Under the pieces are notes generated by a model that made no database searches, had not been told where the DNA came from, and saw only the letters and a list, made by a program, of their open reading frames with translations. Positions 12,520 to 25,206 of a DNA stretch of 64,000 bases are shown one piece after another; position 1 is the stretch's first letter; each line of letters opens with the position of its first letter. The DNA comes from Dallia pectoralis (lineage: Eukaryota; Chordata; Actinopteri; Esociformes; Umbridae): positions 8,142,458 to 8,206,457 of the forward strand of contig CM055748.1 of NCBI GenBank assembly GCA_029465975.1, given 5' to 3'. Made by a program: the position numbers and the translations under genes.

Positions 12520-14269
12520 GTTGGTCTGCTGAGAACATACTGTAAGCAATAGTTTGAATGATGAAATTGCAATAAAATCACAGTATTAAATAGCAATTGG
12601 TAGAATGGCATAATGTATGGCATTGGCCCCTAAGTCTTTGCTAATATGGTACAGTGTAATGATGTCCCTGGCCATTCCCAGCCATAGGGTTTGCTAAAGC
12701 ATTAGAGAGGCAGGCTGGTTATTTTTAATGGGCCAATGGTGTAACCTGATAAAGGGCAGCCATCCATCTGCGCTCCCCAGTCAACTCTGACACGGTTTCC
12801 TAGGAGACGCCACCCGCGGGAGAGCTGGGAAGAGAGACCTTGAGGGGAAATAATCTCCGGTGCTGCCTGTCTGAAAACCAGGGGGGCTGTGGGGAGGGAT
12901 AAAGGGACGGGGGAGGAAAGGGGGAGGACGGGGAGAGGAGGGAGGCGTGCACCAGCCTCCTCACAGGGGTTAACTGTAATCAGACATGACACACACCCTC
13001 CCCAGGAAAAGAGTGACAAACGCAACTAGAATCACATGCAGGGAGAAACACACAAACCGAGGCAGGGAGAGTCGAAACGCCACCGCATTCTACCATCACG
13101 AGACCCGTTTCGCAGCGAAATCCCCCAAAATGACAGCTCATAATTCATTTTCAGATCATTTTCCTCGCTGCCAGAAAGGAGGCAAATGGCTGACAGACAA
13201 AAACCCACTGATGAAAATGGCTGGGGAATAAATGCTACCGGGGTACGTGAGGATGGAAGAGTCACATCGCGCTGTCATTTCTAATAAGAGACGTTAACGA
13301 TGCCACATCAGCATCCATCATGCAGACTAACCGATTCCTTAACGCGCATCTAGGTGTGGGCTGCGTGTGTGTTTAACACATATGCGGCTCGATGCGTTCC
13401 TGCCCGAGACAGACCCACTGCTGCCTCAGCCTCAGCTTCCTCAGAGGCAGCGTGACAAACCACTGGGTAATAGAACAGCCTGATCCATAAAAGTTATCTT
13501 TCGGCGGCTGCTATTTGTATTCCGACAGTGGTCGTCCCGGCGACGCTGGTGACAGGCCGCCTGCTACTCAATAAATGTTAATTATTCAGTATTGCGTATG
13601 ACAAAATAGTGGCGGAGGTTGACAGCTATTCCAACCGAGCCACAGACACAGCTCTTTGATGTGAAATCGTAGTTTAACTATTCCAAGAACGGCCAAGGTA
13701 AACAGGACGAGATGGAGATAGGAAATGCAAAAGATGGAAAGATTTAATGAAAAGTGAACAACGATAACAAATTACAAGAGCTTTGGTATGTGAGGAGGAA
13801 AACTAGTAGCAAGGTTATGTACACATATGTGGGGGTGGGTGAAAATCCAGCAGGATACCAAAATAAACATTAGCGGCAGCATGCTAGTGTTAAAATGTGT
13901 TTGTGTTTATTTGCTTTCCACATACTTTATCTATACAACAGAGCCGGACACGAACTCAGTGGTTGAAACTGAAAAGATTTACTAATGCAAACATCACTTG
14001 TACCAAATTTTTAATAATGCTGTTTTAAGCAAAGGTTGCATGTTTGGTTGGATATAGTGTTTGGGTTGGACATTAGTGGTGTAGTTTACAGTTAGGCTAA
14101 GGCATTAGGAGTAGGTTAAGTTTAGACATAATAGTTGGTAATTGAGGTTAGGTTGAGGCTAAAGGTTAAGATTAGGCTAAGCTTTAGGTTCAGATTTGTA
14201 AATGTACAGTAGGATTTTTTTAAGGGCAATCAACTATCGTGTCTCAATTGAGAAGGCTAAGTAGGCATG

Positions 14270-14286
14270 AGTGTCTGTGTGCGTGG

Positions 14287-14336
<50 letters not shown>

Positions 14337-14465
14337 CGATGTGTGTGCGTGTGTGGGTGTTTGTCCATGTGTGGGTGTGTGTCCATGTGTGTGTGTGTGG
14401 GTGTCGATGTGTGTGCGTGCGTGTGTGGGTGGGTGTGTGTCCATGTGTGTGTGTATGTGTGTGTG
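14270..14465. repeat. degenerate (GT)n microsatellite
   Basis: GT-rich tract with regular GGGTGT, CGATGT and TCCATGT interruptions, some of which form a longer-period repeat. Confidence 0.92.
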
Positions 14466-15053
14466 CCTGCAAAGCATGTGCCAAAAGTAATAAAAGATTA
14501 TTCCAGGTATCCATTGGGTAATTCTTTTGTCATGTTTAATAGTCTTACATAACCTTCTTGGTCCTAATGTTCACCGCACATTTTTCACAGCGCGGCCCCT
14601 AATAACATTACCTGTGCGGACCAAAAGTAGTTCATCAATTATTTGGACTTAATGGATCTCTAGTAAAACATTGGCATCAACCAAAGCAGCTACCAAATCC
14701 ATAAAGTACTAATCTACTGCATCCTATACCAACACAAACGGGTTTGAATTAAAAGGTGTTACAAAAATGTACTGTATATTACTAACTGTATTGGTCTAAC
14801 ATTTTTATATGAATATATTATTATGGCACAAACACGACCGCACCCATTGGATCAGGCACCCCACCGATGCCCACAACACCGAATCCAGCTGAGCTTCTCC
14901 TGCCCTACACACCTCCATTAGCGACCGTGTCTGTGGAGGTTTTTCAGGGCTCCAGGGAGAAGCATGTGACGTGTGGAACCAGGAACGTTTGCACAACGGA
15001 GGAGGACGTGTTCACGCGGAGAATGAGGGAACCACGGGTCTACCAGAATTACA

Positions 15054-15215
15054 ACCACCGGCACCCGTTCCTCCCAAACCACCCCTGGAAGGTCACCCCA
15101 GGGACAAAGATGCCTCCATAAATGGGGTTTGTCTTTCGATTTCCCCCTAAGCACCTCCCCATTCCCTTCTGGTTCAGTAAATAAAACTCCCTCCCTGGTT
15201 CTGAACACATCCTCT
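15054..15215 (+). repeat. LTR-like direct repeat, copy A
   Basis: Contains CCACCGGCACCCGTTCCTCC, CAGTAAATAAAACTCCCTCC (poly(A)-signal-like) and TTCTGAACACATCCTCT. A diverged copy lies about 0.9 kb downstream in the same orientation. The pair with an AATAAA-like signal suggests the R/U5 ends of two LTRs. No 5' LTR boundary or target duplication is visible. Confidence 0.4.
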
Positions 15216-15939
15216 CAGTCCGTTTGCGGTGTCTCTCACCATTAGACTGGTTGAGGATGTGGCCATAGCCCCCGGGGTTTAGACACAGGTCTCCTATACC
15301 CATCAACAGGGCATGAGAAAACGGTCTGGGGCCCGCGGGAGGACAATGCCCGACTGTGGAAGCTCCTCGCCCAGCTGCAGCACAACAGGGAGGACTGGCA
15401 GATGCCCTAGAGGAGCTAATGGCTTCTTTCAGAGCCCCGGCGGCGCCAAATGAGCACCCAAAGCACCAGCGTCCGTGCTCTGCTGAAAGGGTGGGAACTG
15501 CCAAACGAGAGGTCTGGCTGCCCGACAAGATGCCAAGAGCGCCATCCATGCCCGGCGACGGGCCAGACACCCCGACAGAACCCGACAAGCCGCTCAGAGC
15601 CCAATCACAGGTTGGGCCATCAGCCACACCCAAACTGCAGCTGGCACACTCAAAGGGGCGTGGTCAGACGAGGGGGAGGGGGGTCACACACTTGCCCACA
15701 CTCAAGGGACCAACCCCCCCCCCCCGTGAATCTGGCAACTTTACCCAGCGCCTACACACCTGCTTTCTATTTAGACCTGTTCAGTTGAGATATTTGAGTC
15801 CTCACAGGGAGCGGCTTGGAGACAAGGTCAGCTGAAGCAACATGGAATCAATAACGGCTGTAAGATGGAGCAGGACGACGGCCAGGAGATGGAGCAGGAC
15901 GACGGCCAGGAGATGGAGCAGGTCCGGTCCACCAAAGTT

Positions 15940-16110
15940 ATGGCCACCGGCATCCGTTCCTCCCAAACCGGCACTAGGAGGCTGTCTGAGAGACATAAAC
16001 GGCTCCATAAGCCTCCATAAACCCCCCTCGTCTTTTGATTTCTCCCTCAGCTCCTCCCCTTTCCCTAATGGTTTAGTAAATCAAACACCCTCCATGGTTC
16101 TGAACACGTC
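15940..16110 (+). repeat. LTR-like direct repeat, copy B
   Basis: Matches copy A through CGTTCCTCCCAAACC, CTCCTCCCCTTTCCCTAATG, GGTTTAGTAAATCAAACACC and GGTTCTGAACACGTCCTCT. Between the copies, 15356-15835 holds a proline-rich open frame (159 codons) without a recognised domain. A 24-bp duplication (GATGGAGCAGGACGACGGCC) sits at 15864-15922. It may be the remnant of a short non-autonomous LTR element. Confidence 0.4.
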
Positions 16111-16498
16111 CTCTATGTCCCCACGTGATACACTGACTGACGAAACGTTCACAAACAAAATTTACTCAAAACATATATTGAAACAAAGATGATTTGTTAT
16201 TGCGAGTTAATTTTTCAATTTAAGATTGAACTAAATACATTCGGATTTTGTGCTTCTAGTATCATATACAGACCAAATGTATTAAAGCAAAGGATGATGT
16301 TTGATAAATACTTAAAATTACTTGTTTTGTACTATATTGGCTTTTTTAATGCATTAACACCTTTGCTACAACAAAAATGAATTAACCCACCGGTTTATTT
16401 TTGCAGGTGTCAACACAGTACCTTCCAGAGTGCAAAATCGGACAAATCATTAATTATCAACAAAGACCTGCAGCCACAACACTCTCTCATTCAATGCA

Positions 16499-16610
16499 CT
16501 GTCTGCCTCTGTCTGCCTCTGTGCCTGCCTCTGTCTGCCTCTGTCTGCCTGTGTCTGCCTCTGTGTCTGCCTCTGTGCCTGCCTCTGTGCCTGCCTCTGA
16601 CTGCCTCTGT
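16499..16610. repeat. CTGCCTCTGT short minisatellite
   Basis: About 11 units of CTGCCTCTGT/CTGTCTGCCTCTGTG variants. Confidence 0.9.
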
Positions 16611-19600
16611 CCACTACAAGGTGTGATGTCAGTGAAAAACACTATTTTCAAACTGCAGGAGACCTTCTAGAAAGCATAGCAACAGACCTATACTCCCTGT
16701 AAAAACCGGATGGGTTTGTGAGAGACAGTCTTAACACTGGGGATACAACGCACACTGAAATGCATTGATTATGCACCCCAGCTCTTAAAAGCACAGCTTT
16801 ACAAGCTATTTCTTCTTGTCTTCTTTGCCTCCTACTCTTTTTCTCTGCTTCTTTCATATCTGGAGCCATTTACCTAGCTCTGGCGTAAATATTTCAACCC
16901 TCCCAGATGCCAAAAAATGCCTTTCTTTCCTACATTACTATTGTACACCACTGCTAATTAAATGTTAATGGCATTTGTGCCTAAAAGACAGAAGCAGACC
17001 AAACTCAAGAATGACAGCAATGTAAAGAGAGAACGTATTTGCGGAAGAACCCTTAAAATAGTAAAAAAAAAAACGAAACATTTAATTTCTCTGTCTGAGG
17101 TGGGAGTGGTATTAGTATGTGAGGGACGTAGCTCTTCTTCTTGGACTAGCTTTTAGACGCTATCCATTACACCCAGGAGCACAGAGCACACTGTGTTTGG
17201 AATATAAGCACCAGGATTGTGTCTACACAGATGCAGAGGAAAGAGGGAGAAACAGACAGATGTATTGATTGAGAGATCATATGGGCAGGTACAAAGAGAT
17301 GTGTTGTGGTAGGTCCATCCTAATAGGGTAAACATTCAAATGAAAACCACAGACAGTATGTGTCATTCATAACACAATCAAGATGTAATTAGTTGCAAAG
17401 TAGGCAATTGTCAACTGACTAAATGTACATTTTAAATCGTCGCAAAAATATCGGTCTGCGTTTCATTTTTTTACGTTTACGTAACATCCTCAGAACTTCC
17501 GTCCGATTGTCGCGAAACGGGCGTATGTTTTCCTTCCAATTACATTTCTATATAATTTAAGAGAATTTATGGATTATGGGTGAGCCTGGCTTATGCAAAG
17601 GACCCGGTGAACGCACGCTTATCACTTTCATTTATTTGTCCTCCCAATGATATTCATGCAGAAACCAAATGCTCCATATCTTCGCTCACAGCTGGCAAGT
17701 GTAACTAAAGGATTACGCGAGCAGCTTCCAAAAGCAAATAGATTTCTCCCACTTCAGAAGAACTGCTAGTTACGCAGTCTATATCTGCCCGCCAGGCATT
17801 CACAATAAATGTTTCAAATTATCACTTTCTGTTCTAATTGAGAATTTCAGAAGGAGACGAGACGGAGAGTACGAGAACGAGGTGAAACCGATGAATCAGA
17901 AAGGGAGAGGAAAAACAGTGAACGTATATTGCCACGGTGTACAACTGAAAGAAAATTAGTTGCATAACATTTCATATCCGTACATGATGTTGTAGACTTT
18001 TAGTGAGCAACGTAAAGATGGTGACCGAGTTAAACCTGGAGATTTGCATTTTTACTGGCCAGAATGGCATTCTAAAATATGCAAGGGCCTAAGGGAAAAA
18101 CTGCATTGTTATGTTTAAAATCTCCTACAGTGGCTTCTATGAAGTACTGTACATGGATACTCCAGCCGGTGACCCTCAGGAAGGTCTATTAATTAGTATT
18201 GATCATGAAGAGGAAACCAGAGAGAAACGTAGGATGGGTCCATAACAGTGACAAGACCATATCTGATTTGAGGAAAAGCAGGAGATGAACCCCATTTGAT
18301 TTTTATCCAAAACAGAAAAAAACATAAACCTCCCAGGTTGTTTTGCTGTGTGTGCATGCCCCAAAAGATATATATTTCACTCTCTTTCTCACATCTCATT
18401 TGTGTAGTAAATAGAAAAGCCCAACATGACATTAAGATAGAATGAGACAGAGTCTTGATAATGGTAGGTTAGTAAAGCTTCAAGCTTGTAGAAACTCCAG
18501 AAGAAATATATCCTTGAGAACGTTTTCTTATTTAAACTGTCGATAAGCCTTTTGAGAGAACAGGAGAATTTGGCTTTGAGGAACAGACAACAATTTCAAT
18601 TGCCCTAGGAGGCTGGGGAAACATGACCAGGTTTCCATGGAAACCTAAGTACATCAGAAAGTAACAGGAAAATCAATTCAGATTACGTTTTTTTTTTACA
18701 GATTTTCTTTTAATTATTTCACTAATGCTACAACAAATGCATTTGTTTTGCTCTTTAACTAAGATTTGACGCCAACACACACCTACGATCTGCAGTTGTT
18801 TCTTAAAAAATAATGAAGAGTATACGCATTTATTTTTTCAAGAATGTATTTTTTTAATGCCTCATGACCTGAGATCAGCTGTTATTCAGATTATCAGATT
18901 GCACAATACATGCTTGTTTCGCCACAATGTTGATTAACAAAATAAATAAAAATGAAAGCCACACAGCCTCCAAACACGGTTTACATTTCCAAAAGTACAG
19001 TCAGGCCTCCAAGGCCTTCCAAAGGTAGCTCAGGAAATGCATCTCATGAGTGATTCCTCTGAAAGCTCAAAGAGGCAGTTATAACATTGATATTTTGCAT
19101 TTGTCAGACAGCCACTAAAAACCAGTACCTCTTAAATCACACACAAGCGTGTATACAACATCTATATGACGGTATTGCTTTAAAACACTGGAACATGCGC
19201 TGGTACTTGCAGCGGAAATCCTAATCTTTCTTAAGCACAACACACCTCTCCTTCTCGCCTCTCTCCTTTTCTCCTTCCCTCTCTCCCTCCCTCCTCTCTC
19301 GCTCCCTCAGAGCGGCCGCTGTATGCAGGTGATAAGAGGGTGCCGCAGCAGCGGCTGCTCTGATTGGCTGACTCGACTCCTACGCGGACGCGAAGATTGC
19401 AGGCTGTGTCTGTCAAAGGTCAGCCAGCGCGGACGCCACCTTGTGACGTCACGGTAATTAAAAACAATACCGAGGGCCACATAATACCGAAGGAAGACGG
19501 AGAAATTGCCTCTCCTTTCACGGCCTTTTTCAGATAATGGATAATTTAAAAGAGTGTGCACCCGTCAGCCACAACGCAGACGTCTTTGCATCTCAAAATC

Positions 19601-19740
19601 AAACAAATCCCGACTTTACAAGGCTCTCTTCTGGTGTTTTGGCTAAATCAGGTGTGTCAGATTGCTAGCCAGGAGAGTCTGATGCCTTTTCTCCACATCA
19701 TCGGCATCTTTGTGAGAGCAAAAGGGGATGGCACACCCCT

Positions 19741-20330
19741 CCCACAGCCTAACAACTAGGTCATTTAAATAACTAGGTCTACCCCACACCCTAACAACTA
19801 GGTCATTTAAATACCTAGGCCTACCCCACACCCTAACAACTAGGTCATTTAAATACCTAGGCCTACCCCACACCCTAACAACTAGGTCATTTAAATACCT
19901 AGGCCTACCCCACACCCTAACAACCAGGTCATTTAAATACCTAGGCCTACCCCACACCCTAACAACTAGGTCATTTAAATACCTAGGCCTACCCCACACC
20001 CTAACAACTAGGTCATTTAAATACCTAGGCCTACCCCACACCCTAACAACTAGGTCATTTAAATACCTAGGCCTACCCCACACCCTAACAACTAGGTCAT
20101 TTAAATACCTAGGCCTACTCCACACCCTAACAACTAGGTCATTTAAATACCTAGGCTTACCCCACACCCTAACAACTAGGTCATTTAAATACCTAGGCCT
20201 ACCCCACACCCTAACAACTAGGTCATTTAAATACCTAGGTCTACCCCACACCCTAACAACTAGGTCATTTAAATACCTAGGCCTACCCCACACCCTAACA
20301 ACTAGGTCATTTAAATACCTACGTCATTTA
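19741..20330. repeat. 42-bp minisatellite, about 13.5 units
   Basis: Highly uniform 42-bp units. Each contains ACTAGGTCATTTAAATACC followed by TAGGCCTACCCCACACCC. The unit is rich in short palindromes (ATTTAAAT, CCTAGG, AGGCCT). A 216-codon minus-strand frame with a 14-residue repeat is a by-product of the period. Confidence 0.97.
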
Positions 20331-21588
20331 CTTTGAGAGATAAGCAGTGACATCACTTGATTAGCTAATTACCTTCTTCTTAAATGCCTCAACGTTCGGC
20401 CAGTTAGGGTCCGCAGTTTGGTAAAAATTGCTAATGGCATTAGTGCAAATCTTCAGGCACCTCAATGCAATTTCCTTTATTTTCAACTACAAACCACCTC
20501 AAGAGTAAAAAAGGAACGTACATTCATTGTCGACCCGATGAATGAAAGAGACACAAAACAATCCCATTGGTCAGATACTGGGTGCTTTAGTTTCTCTAAG
20601 TGCCTTTTTCCAAGCAGGAGCTTTTTAGGCAGGATCAGACACCGTTGCATTCTGGGAGGGTGATTGAACATCAATTGGCATCTTTCCTCCGTGTTTATCC
20701 AGTGCTCTCTCAGGACCATATGGAAGGCGCCCACCGTAACCGGCGCCACCTGTCACCAACACGAGCCCAACTGCCCCTGCTGCACAACTCGTAATCACAA
20801 CCCCAAATCTAGAAGTGGTCTATAACCGGAAATTAATTGGTTGTTCCCACCGTAATTAGCTCACACTGTGCTTATTACTAATCTGTTCGTTGGCCGGCTG
20901 CCATGACGCGTAGGTTGGCCCAGGTCCAGTCCACCAGTACAACAGTATAATCCATAAGGCCTGAAAGGACTTGTGCCTGTTAGAGTGGTGCCAAACTGCA
21001 ACATACCATAAACCCATCACTGCTTATTGAAACCACGCTTAGTCCCTAGTGCTTCACAGATCACCGCCTAATCATTTACATCCTAAACGGCCCTAACGGC
21101 TGCCATATTGCACTTATTTATCAGTAAGCGGTGATGAAATATCGCCTGCTCAGAGATCTAGCCGTGATCAGTAGCTGTTGTTTTCTAGAGCTCTGCTAGG
21201 CAACACTGTCAGAATAAAATGTGCCGATCTGCTAACTAAATAGAAAGTTGTCACACCACAGAAATACTGCAGTTACTCCGACATTGACTACTAGACGGGC
21301 GTCTGCATCAGTGTTTTACTATTGTGTTTTGGGAACACACGCGCACTTCCGCTACGTCTCTTTGTGTCTCCCGCGTTCCCCTGTCACAATTGCATCACGT
21401 CCCTTATCAAGCATCCGTTGCAGAAATGCTGCTGACATGAAATAGAGACATCAGACAGTCACCTGAGACAATACTATCTACAGATATTGCTATTACCTCA
21501 GATTGTACACAATAGGTTTTACGTGAAATGAAAGCGTGGAACAAGTTTTTTATACGTCCAGTTCTGAAGCCCTGCATGATATACAGTA

Positions 21589-23217
21589 TACTACCGTTCC
21601 AATGTTCGGGGTCTCTTACAAATGTCTTTGTGTTCCATGAAAATTATATAGATTATATAGGAAAATAAAGAAAGTTGAATAGAAAATACAGTCATTGACA
21701 AAGTTAAAACCAATATTGTTTAATTTAAACTGCTTAAGTCAAAAAATCCTCCATTTGCAGCAATTATAGCCTTTGCAGACCTGTGGTATTCTAGTCATAA
21801 ATGCTGTGCTTTTATATAGCGCTTTCAGATCCTGCGTCTACCATGCAAGGCGACTGCAGGCTCGCCAGCAGCAGCTGGGGTTAGGTGTCTTCCTCATGGA
21901 CACCTCAACAATTTCCCAGGAGGAACCGGGGATCGAACCACCAACCTTCCGATTGATAACCGACTCAGACTCAACCCAACAAACGACTCAACCCACTCAG
22001 CCACTGCCGCCCCCGCTTCATCAATTTGTTCAGGTAATCTGAGAAGATTTGACACTGTGATTCCTAAAGCACCACATTTTCATTTAGTTAGTAAATGACT
22101 TAATCCCACCAGTTGGATTGGCTTGATGGGCACTTTACACATGGCATACAGTCAAGATGCTCCCACAACAGCTCAGTAGGGTTGAGATCTGATGACTGTG
22201 CTGGCATCTCCATAAGACAGAATACCAGCTGACTGCTTCTTCCCTAAATTTTTATTGCATAGATATTGTAACTGTGCTTTTGGTCATTGTCCTGTTTTAG
22301 GAGGAAAATGTCTGCAATCAAGCGCCGTCCACATGGTATGGCATGGCGTGGCAAAATTAGCCTTCCTTCTTCAAGGTCCCTTTATCCTGTACAAATCTTA
22401 ATACTTTACCACTAAAACTTTACCACCATCAAAACACCCCCAGACCATTACATTGGCTCCACCATGCTTGACGGACGGCATCAAGAACTTCTCCAGCATC
22501 TTTTAATTTGGTCTAAGTCTCACGAATGTTCTTCTTTGTGATCCGGACACTTGTCTGTCCATAACAATTTTTCAAATCTTCTTCCGTATAGTGTTCTTTA
22601 GCCCATCTTAATATTTTTTTAGTGGCCATTCTGAGATATTTCTCTTTCTTTGCAACTCTGCCTAGATGGCCAATATCTCGAGTCACCTCTTTAGGGTTGA
22701 CGTTGAGACTGGTGTTTTGGTGTACTATTTATTGAACCTGCCAGTCGAGGACCTATAAGGTGTCTGTTTATCAAACTTGGCACTAAATTAATTCTCGGTA
22801 AGTTTTTGCATGGGCTAGCTTTCATGTCTCAGGACAAGGAATTGACTGACGAGTTTCAAAGAAGTTCTTGTTGTTTGCCCATTATCGAACTCCCAATTGC
22901 TGATTCAACATACTCAACTAGTCTAAAGGAGGCATTTTTTTTTTTGCTTCAGCTGTGCAAACATAATTGCTAAAATGTTTTCTAACAATTAATCAGCACC
23001 AAAAATGATTAACTTGGATTAGCAAACACAACGTGCCACCAAGTGATGGTTGCTGATTATGTGCTCATGTACGTCTATGTAGATATACCATTAAAAGTCG
23101 TTTTCAACATTAATAATTGATTAGTTTGATGTTACTATACTGGACCCAAAAAATAGCTTTTCTCACAAATAGACAGACATTTCCAAGTGACCCCAAACTT
23201 TAGAACGATGGCGTGTG
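21589..23217 (-). mobile_element. decayed Tc1-like DNA transposon
   Basis: About 1.63 kb bounded by matching inverted termini: CTACCGTTCCAATGTTCGGG at the left and the reverse of GACCCCAAACTTTAGAACGA at the right. Both resemble the fish Tc1 terminus CTACCGTTCAAAAGTTTGGGG. Between them the minus strand carries a badly mutated Tc1 transposase. The start region near 22883 reads on the minus strand as an N-terminal helix-turn-helix coding stretch, and blocks such as AGCTGCTTCTTCCCTAAA and CCACCATGCTTGACGGACGG correspond to catalytic-domain coding sequence. There are many indels and stops and no usable frame. A SINE interrupts it at 21808-22016. Confidence 0.88.
21808..22016 (-). mobile_element. 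tRNA-derived SINE nested in the Tc1 element
   Basis: On the minus strand the sequence begins GGGGGCGGCAGTGGCTGAGT (A-box-like) and then has GGTGGTTCGATCCCCGG, with a perfect pol III B box (GGTTCGATCCC). The transposon sequence breaks off at about 21801 and resumes at about 22017, so this insertion is younger than the Tc1 copy. Confidence 0.7.
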
Positions 23218-25049
23218 TTTAGAGCAACACCTCACCCCATTTTCCCTGCTCTCATCACTCCCGTACATAAGGGTCCATCCTCCTCTCACCCCAATTCCCC
23301 AAACTCCCCTTCACACAGCGTTCATGCTGCAAATGCATTCCTTCTGCTCATGTTCCCATAATTCTCCCTGGCAGCCCACGTGATTAATGCACACAGCTAT
23401 TGATTTCTCCGGGCTTTTTCTTTTTTCCGGACCTTTCCATCCCTCCGACACACCCATATGCGCGCACGCACACACACACACTCCCGATACCCCATCTCCT
23501 GAAGCTTTCCAGCTGCTGTGCACGAGCAGACTATATATGAACTGGGATCGACTGAAACAGGAGGGTCAGCGTTTCAGTCGCCGCTGCTCAGAGCGGAGCA
23601 CGAATACAATTATGTGCCGTGTTGTTTCATGAGGCTTTTCTGCAAGGTGGGAGGAATAGCACTGGAACTGCACAGAAACCAGATGTGCCATACAGACGTT
23701 CTGTAGTTAGATGGAGATCCTGATCTCTCTCCTTGAGCTTTGACCCATTTCCACAGCCTCCTAACCAGAGGAGAGAGAGAGAGAGGGTTAGAGAGGGAGG
23801 CAACAATGTGTTCTGTGCACTGCGGAATCTCTTGTTTATCGAGGAAAGCTTGAGCCTCGCCCACTCTCATCTCACCTCTCTTCTGCTCTCGTGTCGTCTC
23901 CTCGCCTATCCCCGCCGTCTTCTGTAAACACGGCCGACCAGGAGAACCAGTAAATGCTCAGATCTGCAGCTGTCTTTGTTTTAAGGTTGCTCTGGCTTCA
24001 AGCTGAATTTACTGTCCTATCTCTGCCTGCATGTAGGCACCATCTGTCAATTCTGGTGAAAAACGAGGTGTCGTGAAGCTGACTAGATCAATCCCTTTAG
24101 CGTGATGATTGTTTCTTTCCCTCCCTACTGTAGTTCCAAGACATTACTGAGATTGGCTGGTTAGATCCCGATGCCGTTAGCAGGCAAACTTCTTAATTAG
24201 CTTTGATTAGCTCTCCTCAAGTACCGCGAATAAGGGACGAAGGGCAACAAGAGGCGGTTAAACAGTTTGTGTGAAGTAGACAGTTGTGAAGCATGAATGT
24301 GACCGAAAATGTGTCCGGAAGATGTGATAATTCTCGTAGCATTGGATGGCCACATTTGCATAAACCAAATAGGAAAGCGGTCTTTTGCAGCCAGCAGGAA
24401 ATGGACTTGGGTCTTCAGCCAAGTGAGTCACTCATTGGCGAAGGGCAGGCCAACAGTCAAGCCAGCACATGAGGAGCAGGAAGAATACCCACTGATCATT
24501 GTAGGTAAAGATTTAAAGACTGCAATTGTAGATCAGTAAGGGCTCTTTTCTTGGGCCACTAGCCCTTATAACAAGTAATACCATTTCGGTTATCCATCAA
24601 AACGGGGCTATTGGAAAGCTGCTCGGTGTTCAATACATTCACCAATACATTAAGTAACACATTGAATGCCAAATTCGAAAATATATGAGCAGTCAGAGAG
24701 ATGATGGAGAGAGAAAGACAGGGGAAAACAGATGTTAAAGACAGAGAAGAGGACGGAGGGGCTTACAGTAGCGTCTCCCTGTCAGCCCGGTAGTAAGCCA
24801 GTGCCTTAATGCTTGAGAAAAGCTTCCCATCCACCATCTCCAGTTTAATCTCCAGCTTGAAAAGATGAAAGGCGCGAGCGTTTGTTCTAATGAAAGAGCA
24901 CTATCTCCAGGGCCCAGAGGGCTCTCTATTTTTCCACCCAACAACAGTAGATAGACACCGGGCGTCTCGTCCATACACAGCCCCTGTACCTGTTTGTCTG
25001 GCTGTCTGTCTGTCGGCCTGTCTGTCTTTCACTGCACATCAATCAATGG

Positions 25050-25206
<157 letters not shown>

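Noticed and set aside
14239..14552. Cys/Val-rich and His/Thr-rich frames over GT tracts (also at 25.0 and 62.2 kb)
   Set aside because: Simple translations of dinucleotide repeats.
19643..20293. 216-codon minus-strand frame with a 14-residue repeat
   Set aside because: By-product of the 42-bp minisatellite.
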